Shown here piece after piece: positions 49,651-60,260 of a DNA stretch of 64,000 nucleotides. Below the pieces are notes generated by a model. The model was given only the letters and a program-made list of their open reading frames with translations. It had not been told where the DNA came from and did no database searches. The position numbers and the translations under genes were made by a program. Origin of the DNA: Clusia tigrina (lineage: Eukaryota; Arthropoda; Insecta; Diptera; Clusiidae); NCBI GenBank assembly GCA_920105625.2, contig OV050032.1, forward strand, positions 6,489,129 through 6,553,128, read 5' to 3'. The first letter of the stretch is position 1. Each line of letters opens with the position of its first letter.

Positions 49651-52440
49651 TTTTTTTTTTAACCAGTTTTATTTGCATTCTGCCCCTTGGGGCAATAATC
49701 AAATTAAATAACAATATTAAACAGCTACATAAATCAATACACAAAGTAATTTTTTTAAAATAGTTATTTAAATCAACGTGAGGAAGAGGAGCCAGGGCTA
49801 ATCTCCCATAAGGTTAGTTCAGAACTATTGCTTTAGAAAAAATTATTATTATAAATTTAGTGGTGTTGCTCGCTTCAGTCGCCGTGTTGTGCCTGTCCTC
49901 TCCAGCAGATTTGAAGCTAGTATGTTAGGATGCTTACTTAGTCGTTCCAGGTATTTATTGCTGTATCTCGCTATTTCCTCATCGACAGTAGGGATGTTTA
50001 AGTCGTGACGTATTATATCATTCCTGACGAACCATGGAGCCTTTACTATCAAGCGTAATACTTTTGATTGGAATCTCTCAATGATTTTTATATTATTTTT
50101 TGCCGCTGAACCCCATAGCTGTATACCATATGTCCATATGGGTTTTAGAATTGTTTTATAAACGAGCAGTTTATTGTCAAGCGATAACTGGGATTTATAT
50201 CCCAAGAGCCAATATAAGGAAGTAAGCTTTATTCCAAGTTGTTTTTTCTTCGTAAGAATATGCTTCTGCCATGTCAGACGTCGATCAAGATGTAGCCCTA
50301 AATATTTAACGTCTTCGGATTGGGGCAGTTGACAATCATTTAATATTACTGAAGGACAAGTCTTCTTTTTTAAGCTAAAGGTTACTTGCACAGACTTAGT
50401 TGCACTCACCTTAATCCTCCATTTATTTAGCCAGATTTGGAGCTTATCCAAGCTTTCTTGGAGATAATTTGCAGCGATTATGTTGTTGCTGCTTGTAGAC
50501 ATTTTGACTGTATCATCCGCGTAGGTTGCGATTTTTGTATTCTTCGTCAGTGGAAGGTCAGCCGTGTAGATAGTGTAGAGCACAGGACCTAGAACACTGC
50601 CTTGTGGTACACCCGCCTTTATAGAGAACAGTTCAGTGACTTCTTCTTTCGGTCTTTACTCTGAAATGCCGCTCTTCCAGATATGATCTTAAGATATCGT
50701 AAAATGTCTGAGGTAGTAACTTTTTCAGTTTAAATAGTAAGCCAGGGTGCCATACTTTATCGAACGCCTGTGTTATATCTAGGAAAGCAGTTGTACAATA
50801 ACAGTTTTCCTCAAGAGCGTTTCTTATTATGCTGTACACTCGGTGCACTTGTTCTGTTGTAGCGTGGTGTTCCCTAAATCCAAATTGATGATTGGGTATT
50901 ATCTCCTTTTTGAGCAGAATTGGTTTAAGTTTGTTTAACAGGAGCTTTTCAAACATTTTGGAAACAATTGGCAAAAGGCTAATTGGTCTACAAGAAGTGA
51001 CTTCCTCCAAGGGCTTTCCGGGTTTTGGGATGACAATAATTTCGGCCACTTTCGATTGACGCGGAAAATATCCACATCTAATTATTGCATTGAAGAGATA
51101 GGTAAGGTATTTATTCCTTTATTTGGTAGTTCCTTTAATATTTGACCTGTTATCAGGTCGTAGCCAGGTGCCTTTTTCACATTCAGTGTTTTGTGCACAG
51201 CGTTATGTATTTCCTTTTTTGGAAAGGGCGTGATAGGTAACTCTAATTGTCCTGGACTATTGAGAAGATTAAATACCTCGTCTTCCTCTTGCTGTGAAGT
51301 TGGTGGAAACCCCAGTAAGGTGTTTGGCGAATGTAATTGCTTTCTCCTTATCAGTTTTTGCCCAGGAGCCATTTGAGCTTTTGATAGGAGGAGCACGGGT
51401 GGTGGGTTGCTTCAGCTTTTTTGTCGCCTTCCAAAGTGAGCAATCTGTGGTCTCATTTGCTGATAAAGTGGACAAGTAGTGCTGTATTTCTTCATTTTGC
51501 TTCTGCGCCAAGTACCGCTTAAGGTTTTTTGTAGCTCTATTAAAATTATTTTTGTCTTTCGGATGCCTGGAACTTTGCCACGCCCTTCTTAGTTTGCGTT
51601 TTTTATCAACCATCTCCCTAATAACAGGATGGGAAGGATGCTTGTTCAGTTGATTTTTTGGCTCCGGAGTAGAGTTCCATGCAGCGTATTGGACAGTTTT
51701 GTTAAAATTTTCAACGGCAAACTCAATATCCTCAGCACTCTTCAGACAAATATTGAGGCACAGAATGTCATCTACAATTTCCTTGAAATGGAACCAATTT
51801 GTTTGTTTCGTATGTAGTGTGAGTGGTTTTATTGTGCATTCTACCTTCGAGTTCAGTGTTGCAATAATTGGAGAGTGGTCTGATGACAGATCCAGGGACG
51901 GGGATATCTCAACACAGCTTTTGAGAACACCTTTCATCACGCAGAAGTCAATGACATCTGGAATTTTGTTTCTATCGGATGGCCAGTATGTGGGTTGACC
52001 TGTTGATACGTGTATAAGGTTGTGGTCTTGCATAAGGTTGTGGTTTTTAGTAGCTCTCTTCCTTTCGGATTGATTGTCCGAGAGCCCCAAAATTGGTGTT
52101 TAGCGTTGTAATCACCACCAGCCAAAAATCGCACACCAAGTGTTTGAAAAAAATGGTAATATTGCTCTTTTTTAATGGAATACCTCGGAGGGCAATACAC
52201 TGATGTTATGGTTAGCGGTCCATATTGGTCCTGTATTGTTATGCTTGTTGCTTGTTGCTTGAATGTGAGATTTTTCATAATTGTCTTGTACTGTGTGTTT
52301 TATTTTGTTTTTAATGATGATAGCAGTACCACCGCGTGCTGTGCCGGCTGGATGATTTGTGTGATACATGTTGTATTGATTTATTTTTAAGAAGCTTTTG
52401 CTTGTGAAGTGTGTCTCAGATTGGATCATACGCATTACTT
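49651..52440 (-). mobile_element. 5'-truncated jockey-clade non-LTR retrotransposon
   Basis: A minus-strand element about 2.8 kb long ends in a poly(A) tract, seen as the T run at about 49,651-49,662. It carries the ORF2 endonuclease and reverse transcriptase domains without RNase H, as is usual for the jockey clade. ORF1 and the start of the endonuclease are missing. TTGGATC occurs just left of the T run and again at about 52,428-52,434. It may be a target duplication, but the right copy lies in apparent coding sequence and could be microhomology. The left edge abuts the 22-bp array, and GCATTACTTA appears on the right flank, so insertion was probably into or beside that array. Confidence 0.92.
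49849..52435 (-). pseudogene. Jockey-type ORF2 (endonuclease + reverse transcriptase), frameshifted
   Basis: This ORF2 polyprotein would nick target DNA and copy the element's RNA by target-primed reverse transcription. The endonuclease part shows SETHFT near 52,415, GGTAIIIK near 52,330, YCPP near 52,195, GGDYNAKHQFW near 52,115-52,080 and SSDHSPI near 51,885. The reverse transcriptase shows SCRPISLLP (50,995), QFGFREHH (50,884), AFLDITQAFDKVWH (50,788-50,744), GVPQGSVLGP (about 50,610) and the catalytic TYADDT (about 50,525). The thumb and C-terminal part contain KYLGLHLDRRLTWQKH and VKAPWFVRNDI, ending RRLKRATPLNL and a stop. At least four frameshifts (near 52,200, 52,060, 51,330, 51,100 and 50,630) break the frame. 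Catalytic residues remain visible, so decay is moderate. Confidence 0.92.
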
Positions 52441-54655
52441 ATTTGCTGCAATGAAATATCTTATTCAATTCCATAAATTTCATTGCCGACTTTACAAAAT
52501 TACAGACGTAATTTAAGTTGCTAAGCAGCAGCAATTCAATTACTTAGTTTCAGAAATTGAATAGATAAATTTCAGCAATGAAATTATCTATTGACTGTAA
52601 TCGATACAGCTGCAGCAGTGGCAGCCCGAACAAAAAGTTGTCAATTGAGTTGCAGCAAAGAGATTTCTTAGCATTCTGATGGACTGGTCTGGTAAGGAGT
52701 GAGGAGCCATACGCTTAAAATGCCTGCCCTTGAAGTGGAGTCTCTTTTTTTGTGCTAAAATTACTGCCACAGATGTTAATGACTTTGTGAATACTCGTAA
52801 ATTAACACAATGACACAACGCAAAATGTGTAACGCTGGCGAGTGAAACTGCAACAACGCTGCAGTGGCCACAAAAAAAAAACATCATCAACAGCAACAAC
52901 ATCATCAACCACTACAACAACAGCAACCAAAATAGAACCGGTTAAATGCAAATTTATACGTGACCGACCAGAAAATACGGAATCCAAGCAAAAAGGTGCA
53001 AATGACGCACGCTCGACTCTGGCGAGATATGTGTGAATTCTTCAAGTCAATAAAATAAGAGCAAAGCAGTCCCCGAAGCAGTGGTTGGAAATGCAGAAGC
53101 AGGACGTAGAGGAAGGGGAAGGTGGATAATACAAAGAATGAACCATTGTGTATGCTAAATGAGAGCTGAGGCAGTAGCAAACAACAATTTACAAAGTGAG
53201 ATCTTTATGGACTCCGGAATGACTTTGAGAACACGACTAATGTTAACGTATGCCCAAAGACGAGGGGTGTTCGCAGTATGTGGCAAATGGTGTTGCAAAA
53301 GTGTCAAATAACAGAGACTGGCAGAAAATTGTGAGTAATCGTCACGATCTGGCAACACAGTTCCTGCGGATCACTTCTATATATCAGGCAGTCACATTTT
53401 TAAGTTTCTAGAAGTGTCCAAAGTCCTTGTTGAAATTCGGGTGACAATGGAAAGTTTAATTTGGTTGTTGTTGTTGTTGTTGTTGTTGTTGCCAGACTTA
53501 AAGCATTTTCAATTTAGAGCACAGAACATTATTGCAGAAGAAAGATTGCGTTGAGTGCTAACACAGATGCTTCAGTCAGCGAGGTCATCTACATCTGATC
53601 CAGTTGCACACTTGTGGTCAACAGAAATTTCCATTTCGCAATGTAAACTCGTACTCCCTTGAAGTTACTTAAAGGGTAATAGTTCACAAAGGCTTCTACA
53701 AATTCCAATAGAGTTCTGGTCTCTTTTTGTAAGGAGAGATCTCTGGCAGGGGAGGCACTTCTTTGTCTGGCCCTGCTGATGTGCCTAAGTCGTTTGAACT
53801 ACTGCAACTACCGCGGTTCTTGCTGCTCTGTCGGTTGACGAGGAAGTTGTATTTGAAGAGTACCTGGACAGGATTTTGATCCAGCTGCATAATTAGCTTA
53901 CCTAAAACTGCCAGAATCGGACAACTTTCCCATAGGATTACATCCTAAAGGCTGCTGTTGTGAAGTCTCCATTTCCATCCGCAGCTAACACCAGCTCAGA
54001 ATGGGGAAAGGCAGTTGCAACGCACGCTAAAATGTTGCGAGTGCAGCCAGTGTGGCGTCAGCAACATGCGGGCGTCCAACAAATCTCCAAGTGTTGCGCT
54101 GCTATTGCTGCCAAAGGTGGCAGCAATTGTTGCCCGATGCTTTTTTGGATGCCTGACAAATTGCCATCAAGATGCTCCCGTGACATTGCCGCACAAAATG
54201 GAAAGAAACAAATGGACAAAACAAATAAATATCTCTCAACGGCCGCAAATAGAAAGTGAGTGTTTGTGGGCTTCTGCAGCCACGGAGTTAAACAAAGAAA
54301 ATAAATTAAAATTCAATTTTCTCCCCCACATTTGTTTTGCATTTTCCTTTTCTCCTCCCTCTTTTTCGCATGTTTATCACTTGAAGATTTTCCGATTATC
54401 AACGAATAAGACACAATGTACCACAGCACCGCCATAGCAGTGGGATGGGACTTAAAACGAGACTTGAGCCGCTCAGCTGTGGAAAAATCGTGTGGCTGCT
54501 ACGACTGTCCCACGTCCCTCGTCTCCCCCGTCTTCCAGCACCCGCCACTACCTGCCTTAATACAAATATTAGCTGGGGTGGCTCAGGGTTAAAGCTTATC
54601 AAAAGGTGAAAAGAAGCAAACGACACTGCAGCAGGAAAGCTTGGAAATAAACAAA
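52441..54655. other. Unassigned stretch
   Basis: CATCAACAGCAACAAC runs lie near 52,885-52,930 and a GTT run at 53,462-53,490. No open frame here is recognised. Confidence 0.4.
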
Positions 54656-54785
54656 CAAACAAACAAGCAAACAGACGGACAGACGGACAGACAGACGGAC
54701 AGACAGACGGACAGACAGACGGACAGACAGACGGACAGACGGACAGACAGACAGACAGACGGACAGACAGACGGACAGACAGTCA
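54656..54785. repeat. CAGACGGA/CAGACAGA minisatellite
   Basis: ACAAACAAAC is followed by tandem GGACAGAC and AGACAGAC words, with a 12-bp CAGACGGACAGA sub-period. The run is about 130 bp and G is skewed to one strand. The minus-strand CLSVCLSV frame is a by-product. Confidence 0.93.
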
Positions 54786-54826
54786 GAGAAATAAGCGACT
54801 GAGCCAAACCGAGCCGAGCATGCAAG

Positions 54827-55335
54827 GTGCATAAATGCCCAATTTTTGCATACAACCCGTCGCAGGCACTGCTCGCCGGCGATTTGTGTGGCAACAGTTC
54901 CTCAGAGGAAACACACAGCGGAGGCAGCCCACAGAAAAGTGAAAATGATACCGCATCACACCGTCGCAGCAGCCCATCAAAAAACGCTGCTGAGCGCATC
55001 GCAGCGCATCGATTAGAGGCGAGGTGAGTTTATTTGCGGCGGACGTAAATATTTTTCGAAATCTAAACATCGTTTTGCTGCAAACAACTTTTGACAGCTT
55101 CGACATTGCAAGTTGCCATTACGATTGCTGGAATATCATTGAAACCAACAGACAAGTAACAGCAAACATGTCAGCCAAGGCAAGCAGGCAGCATCGTGGC
55201 AGGATGGCTACCAGAAGACATCATCGACATGCGGCCATGACAACGGCGCAGAGGCGGCCGGAAGGCGGACAGGCACAGCCACCGGCGCACTACGTGCCTA
55301 TGCTGCAATTGCAATTGTTGCTGGTAATATTGCTT
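54827..55335 (+). other. Possible exon or first-coding-exon region
   Basis: A 197-base open + frame (54,827-55,023) has complex Ser/Glu/Arg-rich composition with no repeats. It stops exactly at a strong donor, GAG joined to GTGAGT. It opens with GTG and has no clear acceptor. Downstream, an ATG at about 55,168 in good fly context (GCAAACATG) starts a 62-codon frame. That frame is strongly basic for about 40 residues (ASRQHRGRMATRRHHRHAAM) and then hydrophobic (LQLQLLLVILL), like a signal-anchor start. A GTAATA donor-like word lies within the hydrophobic part. No homology was recognised, so both exon calls are tentative. Confidence 0.2.
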
Positions 55336-55969
55336 GATTATGTGGCTGCCAACTAGCGGCCGCATCTCCATCCCCCATGCCTTTGTCTTCTGACCGAGTG
55401 CGGTGTGACGTGCACATTTTTGGTTCAATATTTGCTTTTTATGGCTCCATTTGTTCCGAGCAGCGTCAATTTTTCATTTGCTTCGGTTGGTACGAATGTG
55501 CCTGCAAGTCATTCGAGCAGCCCCAACACCACCGCCAACACGCCCGTTCTCCTTCAACGATTCCTCGAAATGTTTACTACAATAGTTGATGTGGCAGACG
55601 AGCAGAAATTTGTTTAATTTGTAATAACAACGGCGCGCAATTGCTGGTGGCACGTTCAGGTTGCAGCCAGCAATATTGTGGGCACTGCGGCGCAAAGGGG
55701 CGGGCGGGAGTTAGAACTGATTTCGTGGTGGATGGATGGAGCAGGGAATGCTACTAGTCGTGTATTGACTGGACATTCCTGTCGCCTTCCCCATTAAAAG
55801 TCGCTCTTTTTGCTCTAATTAAACAAAGAATAGTTTGCTGAGAATAGATTTAATTGGAAATTCTATTCTATTTATTTATTTATTATTATTATTATTATTC
55901 ACAGCAGACCTCTATGATCCTTCACCAGGAATCGTGCCTGGACTTCTAGTTAAGCGGGTGTCGACTCAA
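55336..55969. other. Unassigned stretch
   Basis: A TTATTTATT/ATTATTATT run lies near 55,868-55,898. No gene or array is supported. Confidence 0.4.
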
Positions 55970-56860
55970 GGGTAGGTTAGCTTAGGTTATCGTGGTAGCC
56001 GCTCTACAGACCAACTCACTCCGACCAACTCACTCAGACCAACTCACTCAGGCCAACTCACTCAGACCAACTCACTCCGACCAACTCACTCAGACCAACT
56101 CCCTCAGACCAACTCACTCAGACCAACTCACTCAGAACAACTCACTCAGACCAACTCACTCCGACCAACTCACTCAGACCAACTCACTCCGACCAACTCA
56201 CTCAGACCAACTCCCTCAGACCAACTCACTCAGACCAACTCACTCAGACCAGCTCACTCAGAACAACTCACTCAGACCAACTCACTAAGACCAACTCACT
56301 AAGACCAACTCCAGCCTGAGACCAACTCACTCAGACCAACTCACTCCGACCAACTCACTCAGACCAACTCCCTCAGACCAACTCACTCAGACCAGCTCAC
56401 TCAGAACAACTCACTCAGACCAACTCACTAAGACCAACTCACTAAGACCAACTCCAGCCTGAGACCAACTCACTCAGTCCAACTCACTCCGACCAACTCA
56501 CTCCGACCAACTCACTCCGACCAACTCATTCAGGCCACCACGGGTCCATTGTCATACCACCGCATAACAACGCACCTCTGATTCACTCGTCGAACCATTT
56601 CGAAGCCCTGATAAAGCGCACGATTTGTTTGACCTTCGCGCCGGACACCTCCGTAGGAGAGTTGAAATCGTATTTGCCTAAAGAGCCCGCTCTGCTTCTA
56701 ACTAAAGCCGGACACCTACAGAAGAGATGTTCCACAGTCCACTCCTCCTCCTCTTCATCCCCACAGCTTCTTTAGTATTCATGAGAGAATACTCCCAGCC
56801 TGAGAGCATGCCTGCCGAATAGCCAATGACCAGTTATAGAAGCCACAACCTTAGAGATTC
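55970..56860 (-). mobile_element. RNase H-type non-LTR 3' fragment with an amplified 3' tail
   Basis: The minus strand at 56,850-56,690 reads a degenerate knuckle: RSCGDEEEEE, then TVEHLFCRCP. It is followed by an untranslated part, a 14-15-bp array (56,010-56,530) and an end with ACGATAACCTAAGCTAACCT (about 55,978-55,998). CCTAACC-like ends are usual for related fly elements (established knowledge). The coding part closely matches 28,040-28,190. It is a non-functional relic. Confidence 0.72.
56008..56530. repeat. CCAACTCACTCAGA minisatellite in a retroelement tail
   Basis: The 14-bp unit CCAACTCACTCAGA, with CCGA, AAGA, CCCTCAGA and CAGAA variants, is repeated about 35 times. A longer block, marked by CCAACTCCAGCCTGAGA at about 56,306 and 56,451, is itself duplicated, giving a secondary period near 145-150 bp. 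Confidence 0.95.
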
Positions 56861-57210
56861 CCAAGCAACTCCTCTACCTTCCGACTCAGACTGTTCAAGT
56901 ACACGTTTGTAACATCAGTATTTCAATATAGAGACACTTTTATTCTCCATACAAACCATATTTTATTCGATATACACACCATAAAAGATCAGGTCCAAAC
57001 CGCTAAATCGCATAAGTCCCAAATCGTTAAAAATACCGACTGCCATAAGTAACGACATATATGATGGAAGTGTCAAAAGAGGCGACATTCAGCGAGTTGG
57101 GGCTGAAGTATCGAAAGCCGGCACAATCTCACTGCATTACCGCATCGTTTGCTAATTGAACCACTTCGAGAGTGAGAGGCAGAATGACTGGGGTCTACTT
57201 GGAGAGACTG
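56861..57210. repeat. Dispersed repeat, second copy at 28,195-28,545
   Basis: This 350-bp segment is highly similar to 28,195-28,545 in the same orientation. Shared words include CGCATAAGTCCCAAATCG, GACTGCCATAAGTAACGACA and GCGACATTCAGC. In both places it follows the same retroelement knuckle sequence, and similarity ends at the same point (GGAGACTGA / GGAGAGACTGAA). It is probably part of a composite repeat family. Coding content is not recognised. Confidence 0.85.
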
Positions 57211-58439
57211 AATGCTGCACTCTGATCTACAACAGCTGATCGTAATTGATCTTAGTGTGAATGTGTGTGTATGCTAGTTAATAACTTCAGTTGATGTTAT
57301 CCGCGCTCTGCCGGCATTGCGCGTGTGCCTTGTGTTATTGACCCTGATGCAAAAGGAAAACACTTTTAATTTGCACTCAAGTGGGGTGCAAATGATGCAG
57401 GCAGCCATTCAGCCAACTTGTAAACCCGCCACAGCCAACTTAACAACCAACCAACCAACCAACGGAACGAAGTACTCGTACGATCCTTAATTTCAGCAAC
57501 GTAAAGCGAAACGTTTAAAGTGATGTCACTGAGGTCACCCGGCTGCACAAAAACGCTAGTAGCAAATCACGTCTCATGGGATGATGAACCAAACCAGCCG
57601 GCAGCCTGCCATCGGCCACCGAACACCAACCGCCAACCACCGATCTTAGTCAGAGCACGCTCACATTAGAGCGTGGTGTTTGTTTCATTAGCGGCACTGG
57701 TGGCATTAGTTGCGGTGCGGTGCATTTTTCCGTCCGTCCCTCTGCTCATCCAACTGCTGCCTGCCTGCCTGCCTATCTGTCTGAGTCGGTGTGCGCATCA
57801 AGCGATCGTGCGATTGCTCGCACGTTCAATCGATGGCTTGTTGCATCCGTCCCATTGATCGCTGTTTCCCGCCAACCAATCTGCACTTGTTGCACTCTTC
57901 TTCGGCTGCCTGCCAGCGCTTTGTTGGACTTTTACCGGGGCTGCTGCGGCCTTTCCCGGCCTGCTCTGTCCTCCTGGCTGCTCTACTGTTGTGCCAATAC
58001 ACGAGTAAGTGCAGCGTTTTTATTTTAAATTGCCTCTCTGGAGACACGCCTACTTTCACACGCGCTACGCTTATTTCTTTCTTTAAATATTTTATTGATT
58101 TTTAATTTGTTTTTAACTTTTAAGAACGTGTGTGCCTCCGGCAGGTGTTGTTGTTGGTCTTTCTACGGTAATTGCAATTGCAGTTGGGGCCGTCGTTGTT
58201 GCTGTTGTTGTGTGACTGTTTAAAGGTCGGTCATTTACTGCATTGCTCTTTTACAACTTTTTTATAATTTTTTTATTCATTTTAACAATCCGTTTACACC
58301 AATCTAAGTCCCTTCAGACTGCACGCCCAAAAGTACAGAGAATTCTGGACAAGATTGCAGAGTGGTGAACTTTCCAGGATGAGACAACTGTGTTTAAGCG
58401 AAAAGAAACTGGGGTGGGGTTAAACTAACAGTACTAATA
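57211..58439. other. Unassigned stretch, GC-richer around 57.6-58.0 kb
   Basis: AACCAACCAACC lies near 57,445-57,460. From 57,600 to 58,000 the DNA is richer in GC and CpG and ends in ACGA joined to GTAAGT (about 58,003). A non-coding first exon is possible, but no initiator or recognisable protein supports it. GTT runs lie near 58,145-58,210. Confidence 0.35.
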
Positions 58440-58499
58440 TCGGTCTTTCCCGAAAAGTAAAAGTTTTATGAGTCCTTCGTGATAGGAAGCTCATTTGGA

Positions 58500-58562
58500 A
58501 GACGCATGTGGAACTGGACTCATGTGGAACTGAACGCATGTGGAACTGGACGCATGTGGAAC
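58500..58562 (+). repeat. 16-bp repeat inside the reverse transcriptase relic
   Basis: ACGCATGTGGAACTGG is repeated four times with single-base variants, at the position encoding the conserved WKTHV(E) segment. The unit is not a multiple of three, so it shifts frame. Confidence 0.9.
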
Positions 58563-58940
58563 CTTATATTATTCGGGCACTTAAGGTATTTGGGCAGTGC
58601 CGAAAAACATTTGGTAAAAGTAGGGATCTGCAACCACCTGGTGTATCTTGGCTGTATACAGCTCTGATCAGGCCTACAATCTTCTGTATGCTTCTGTAGT
58701 CTGGTGGTGCAGAACGAGGGTTAAACCGCCTGCACAAAAGTGTATGCTTGAGCATTACGGGTGATGATCGGAATGCTTCGACGAACTTGCAGGTACTGGA
58801 TCTTATGATTCAACAGGAGGCGATGAGAACAATATGTCGGGTATATTCATTGGGATATTGGCACGACGACAAGAACTTTGGGCCTAGAGAGATGTTCAAG
58901 AGGCTGTACTCGTGGTTTCTGGCACCGAAGGATAAATTCA

Positions 58941-59555
58941 TACCCAGAGTCTCTTGGAAGAAAGCTTAAGGTCAGTTTCCCGATAAGGGAACAGTGGAGA
59001 GATCCAGAATTATTTATACCCAGAGTCTCTTGGAAGAAAGCTTAAGGTCAGTTTCACGATAAGGGAACAGTGGAGTGATCCAGAATTATTTATACCCAGA
59101 GTCTCTTGGAAGAAAGTATAAGGTCAGTTTCCCGATAAGGGAATAGTGGAGAGATCCAGAATTATTTATACTCAGAGTCTCTTGGAAGAAAGTATAAGGT
59201 CAGTTTCCCGATAAGGGAATAGTGGAGAGATCCAGAATTATTTATACTCAGAGTCTCTTGGAAGAAAGTATAAGATCAGTTTCCCGCTAAGGGAATAGTG
59301 GAGAGATCCAGAATTACTCATACCCAGAGTCTCTTTTGAAAGCAAACATAACGTCAGCTTCTCGACAAGGGAACAAGAGAGAGATCCAGAATTACTCATA
59401 CCCAGAGTCTCTTTTGAAAGCAAACATAACGTCAGCTTCTCGACAAGGGAACAAGGGAGAGATCCAGAATTACTCATACCCAGAGTTTCTTTTGACAGGA
59501 AATATAACGTCAGCTTCACCACAGGGGAACAATGGAGAGATCCAGAATTACTTCG
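58941..59555 (+). repeat. 76/78-bp minisatellite inside the RT-RNase H linker
   Basis: Units start TACCCAGAGTCTCTTGGAAG (or variants) at 58941, 59017, 59093, 59169, 59245 and 59321 (76-bp spacing), then 59399 and 59477 (78-bp spacing). One unit encodes an IPRVS, then NVSFSTREQWRDPEL-like segment, which lies just before the RNase H TDGS block. The 76-bp units break frame; the last 78-bp units keep it. Confidence 0.95.
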
Positions 59556-60260
59556 AGGGTGCCTGGCGAAGAACTTCTTCACTGATGGCTCCAAAACTGA
59601 ACAGGGAAGTGGTGTTGGCTGGGATCTGAATGAAAATGTCGGACGCTTCTCGAAAGGAGGAAAGTATGGCAACGATTAGAGTAGGAAGTGTCTGCTATCC
59701 GTTTAAAATAGAAAGTGTCTGCTATACTGAAGCTAGCGAGCTGGGTAATTGAGAAGAAAACGCGCGGTGAACAGAGTAGAGTCTGTAGTGACAGTCAGTC
59801 AGGCTGCACTGAAGGTCCAAGAGAACGCTTTAACCACTTCAAAAATTGTCCAAGAATGTAAGTCAAGTCTTAACTCCGTCGCAAGGTGAAGGGATTGAAC
59901 TTATTCATGACACTGTGCTCTACGGGGGAATGAAGTAGCTGATGAACTGGTAAACTGTGCATCTGTGGGTACTCCAGTGGGACCAGAGCCATTTATCGAT
60001 GTGAGCTTATCAGGGGCTATTGATTGGCTGAAGAGCCATGTGAATTATATTCCCAAGGACCGATGGTGCAGTTCAGTTGCCTGCAAAATAAGCAAGTGCT
60101 CCCTAGAAAGACCAAAAACAAGAGAGTTCCAGGGAAGGAATACTCTTCCATTATTGTTTGAGCTAATCACGGGGCATAATCCATGGAATCATCATATGTT
60201 ATCAACGACAGTCCGAAAGGGCTTCCAAGAGAGCCCAAAACAGACAGTTGCAGAGTCTAA

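Larger units (their letters stand above)
58440..60260 (+). mobile_element. RNase H-type non-LTR relic containing two internal minisatellites
   Basis: The + strand carries the end of a reverse transcriptase: DRKLIWKTHVE near 58,485-58,510, GVSWLYTALIRPTIF near 58,640-58,685, and SITGDDRNASTNLQVLDL at 58,750-58,805. RNase H follows, with FFTDGSKTEQGSGVGWD near 59,570-59,625 and NEVADELVN near 59,928-59,955. The C-terminal end is LLFELITGHNPWNHHM near 60,150-60,200. This domain order fits RNase H-bearing clades such as I, LOA or R1; the exact clade is not determined. Two tandem expansions (58,500-58,562 and 58,941-59,555) lie inside the coding region, and stops and frameshifts are frequent. The element's 5' end is missing. 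Confidence 0.85.

Noticed and set aside
53890..53920. Minus-strand recursive splice site (CTTACCTAAAACTG)
   Set aside because: On the minus strand TTTTAG|GTAAGC lacks a real pyrimidine tract.
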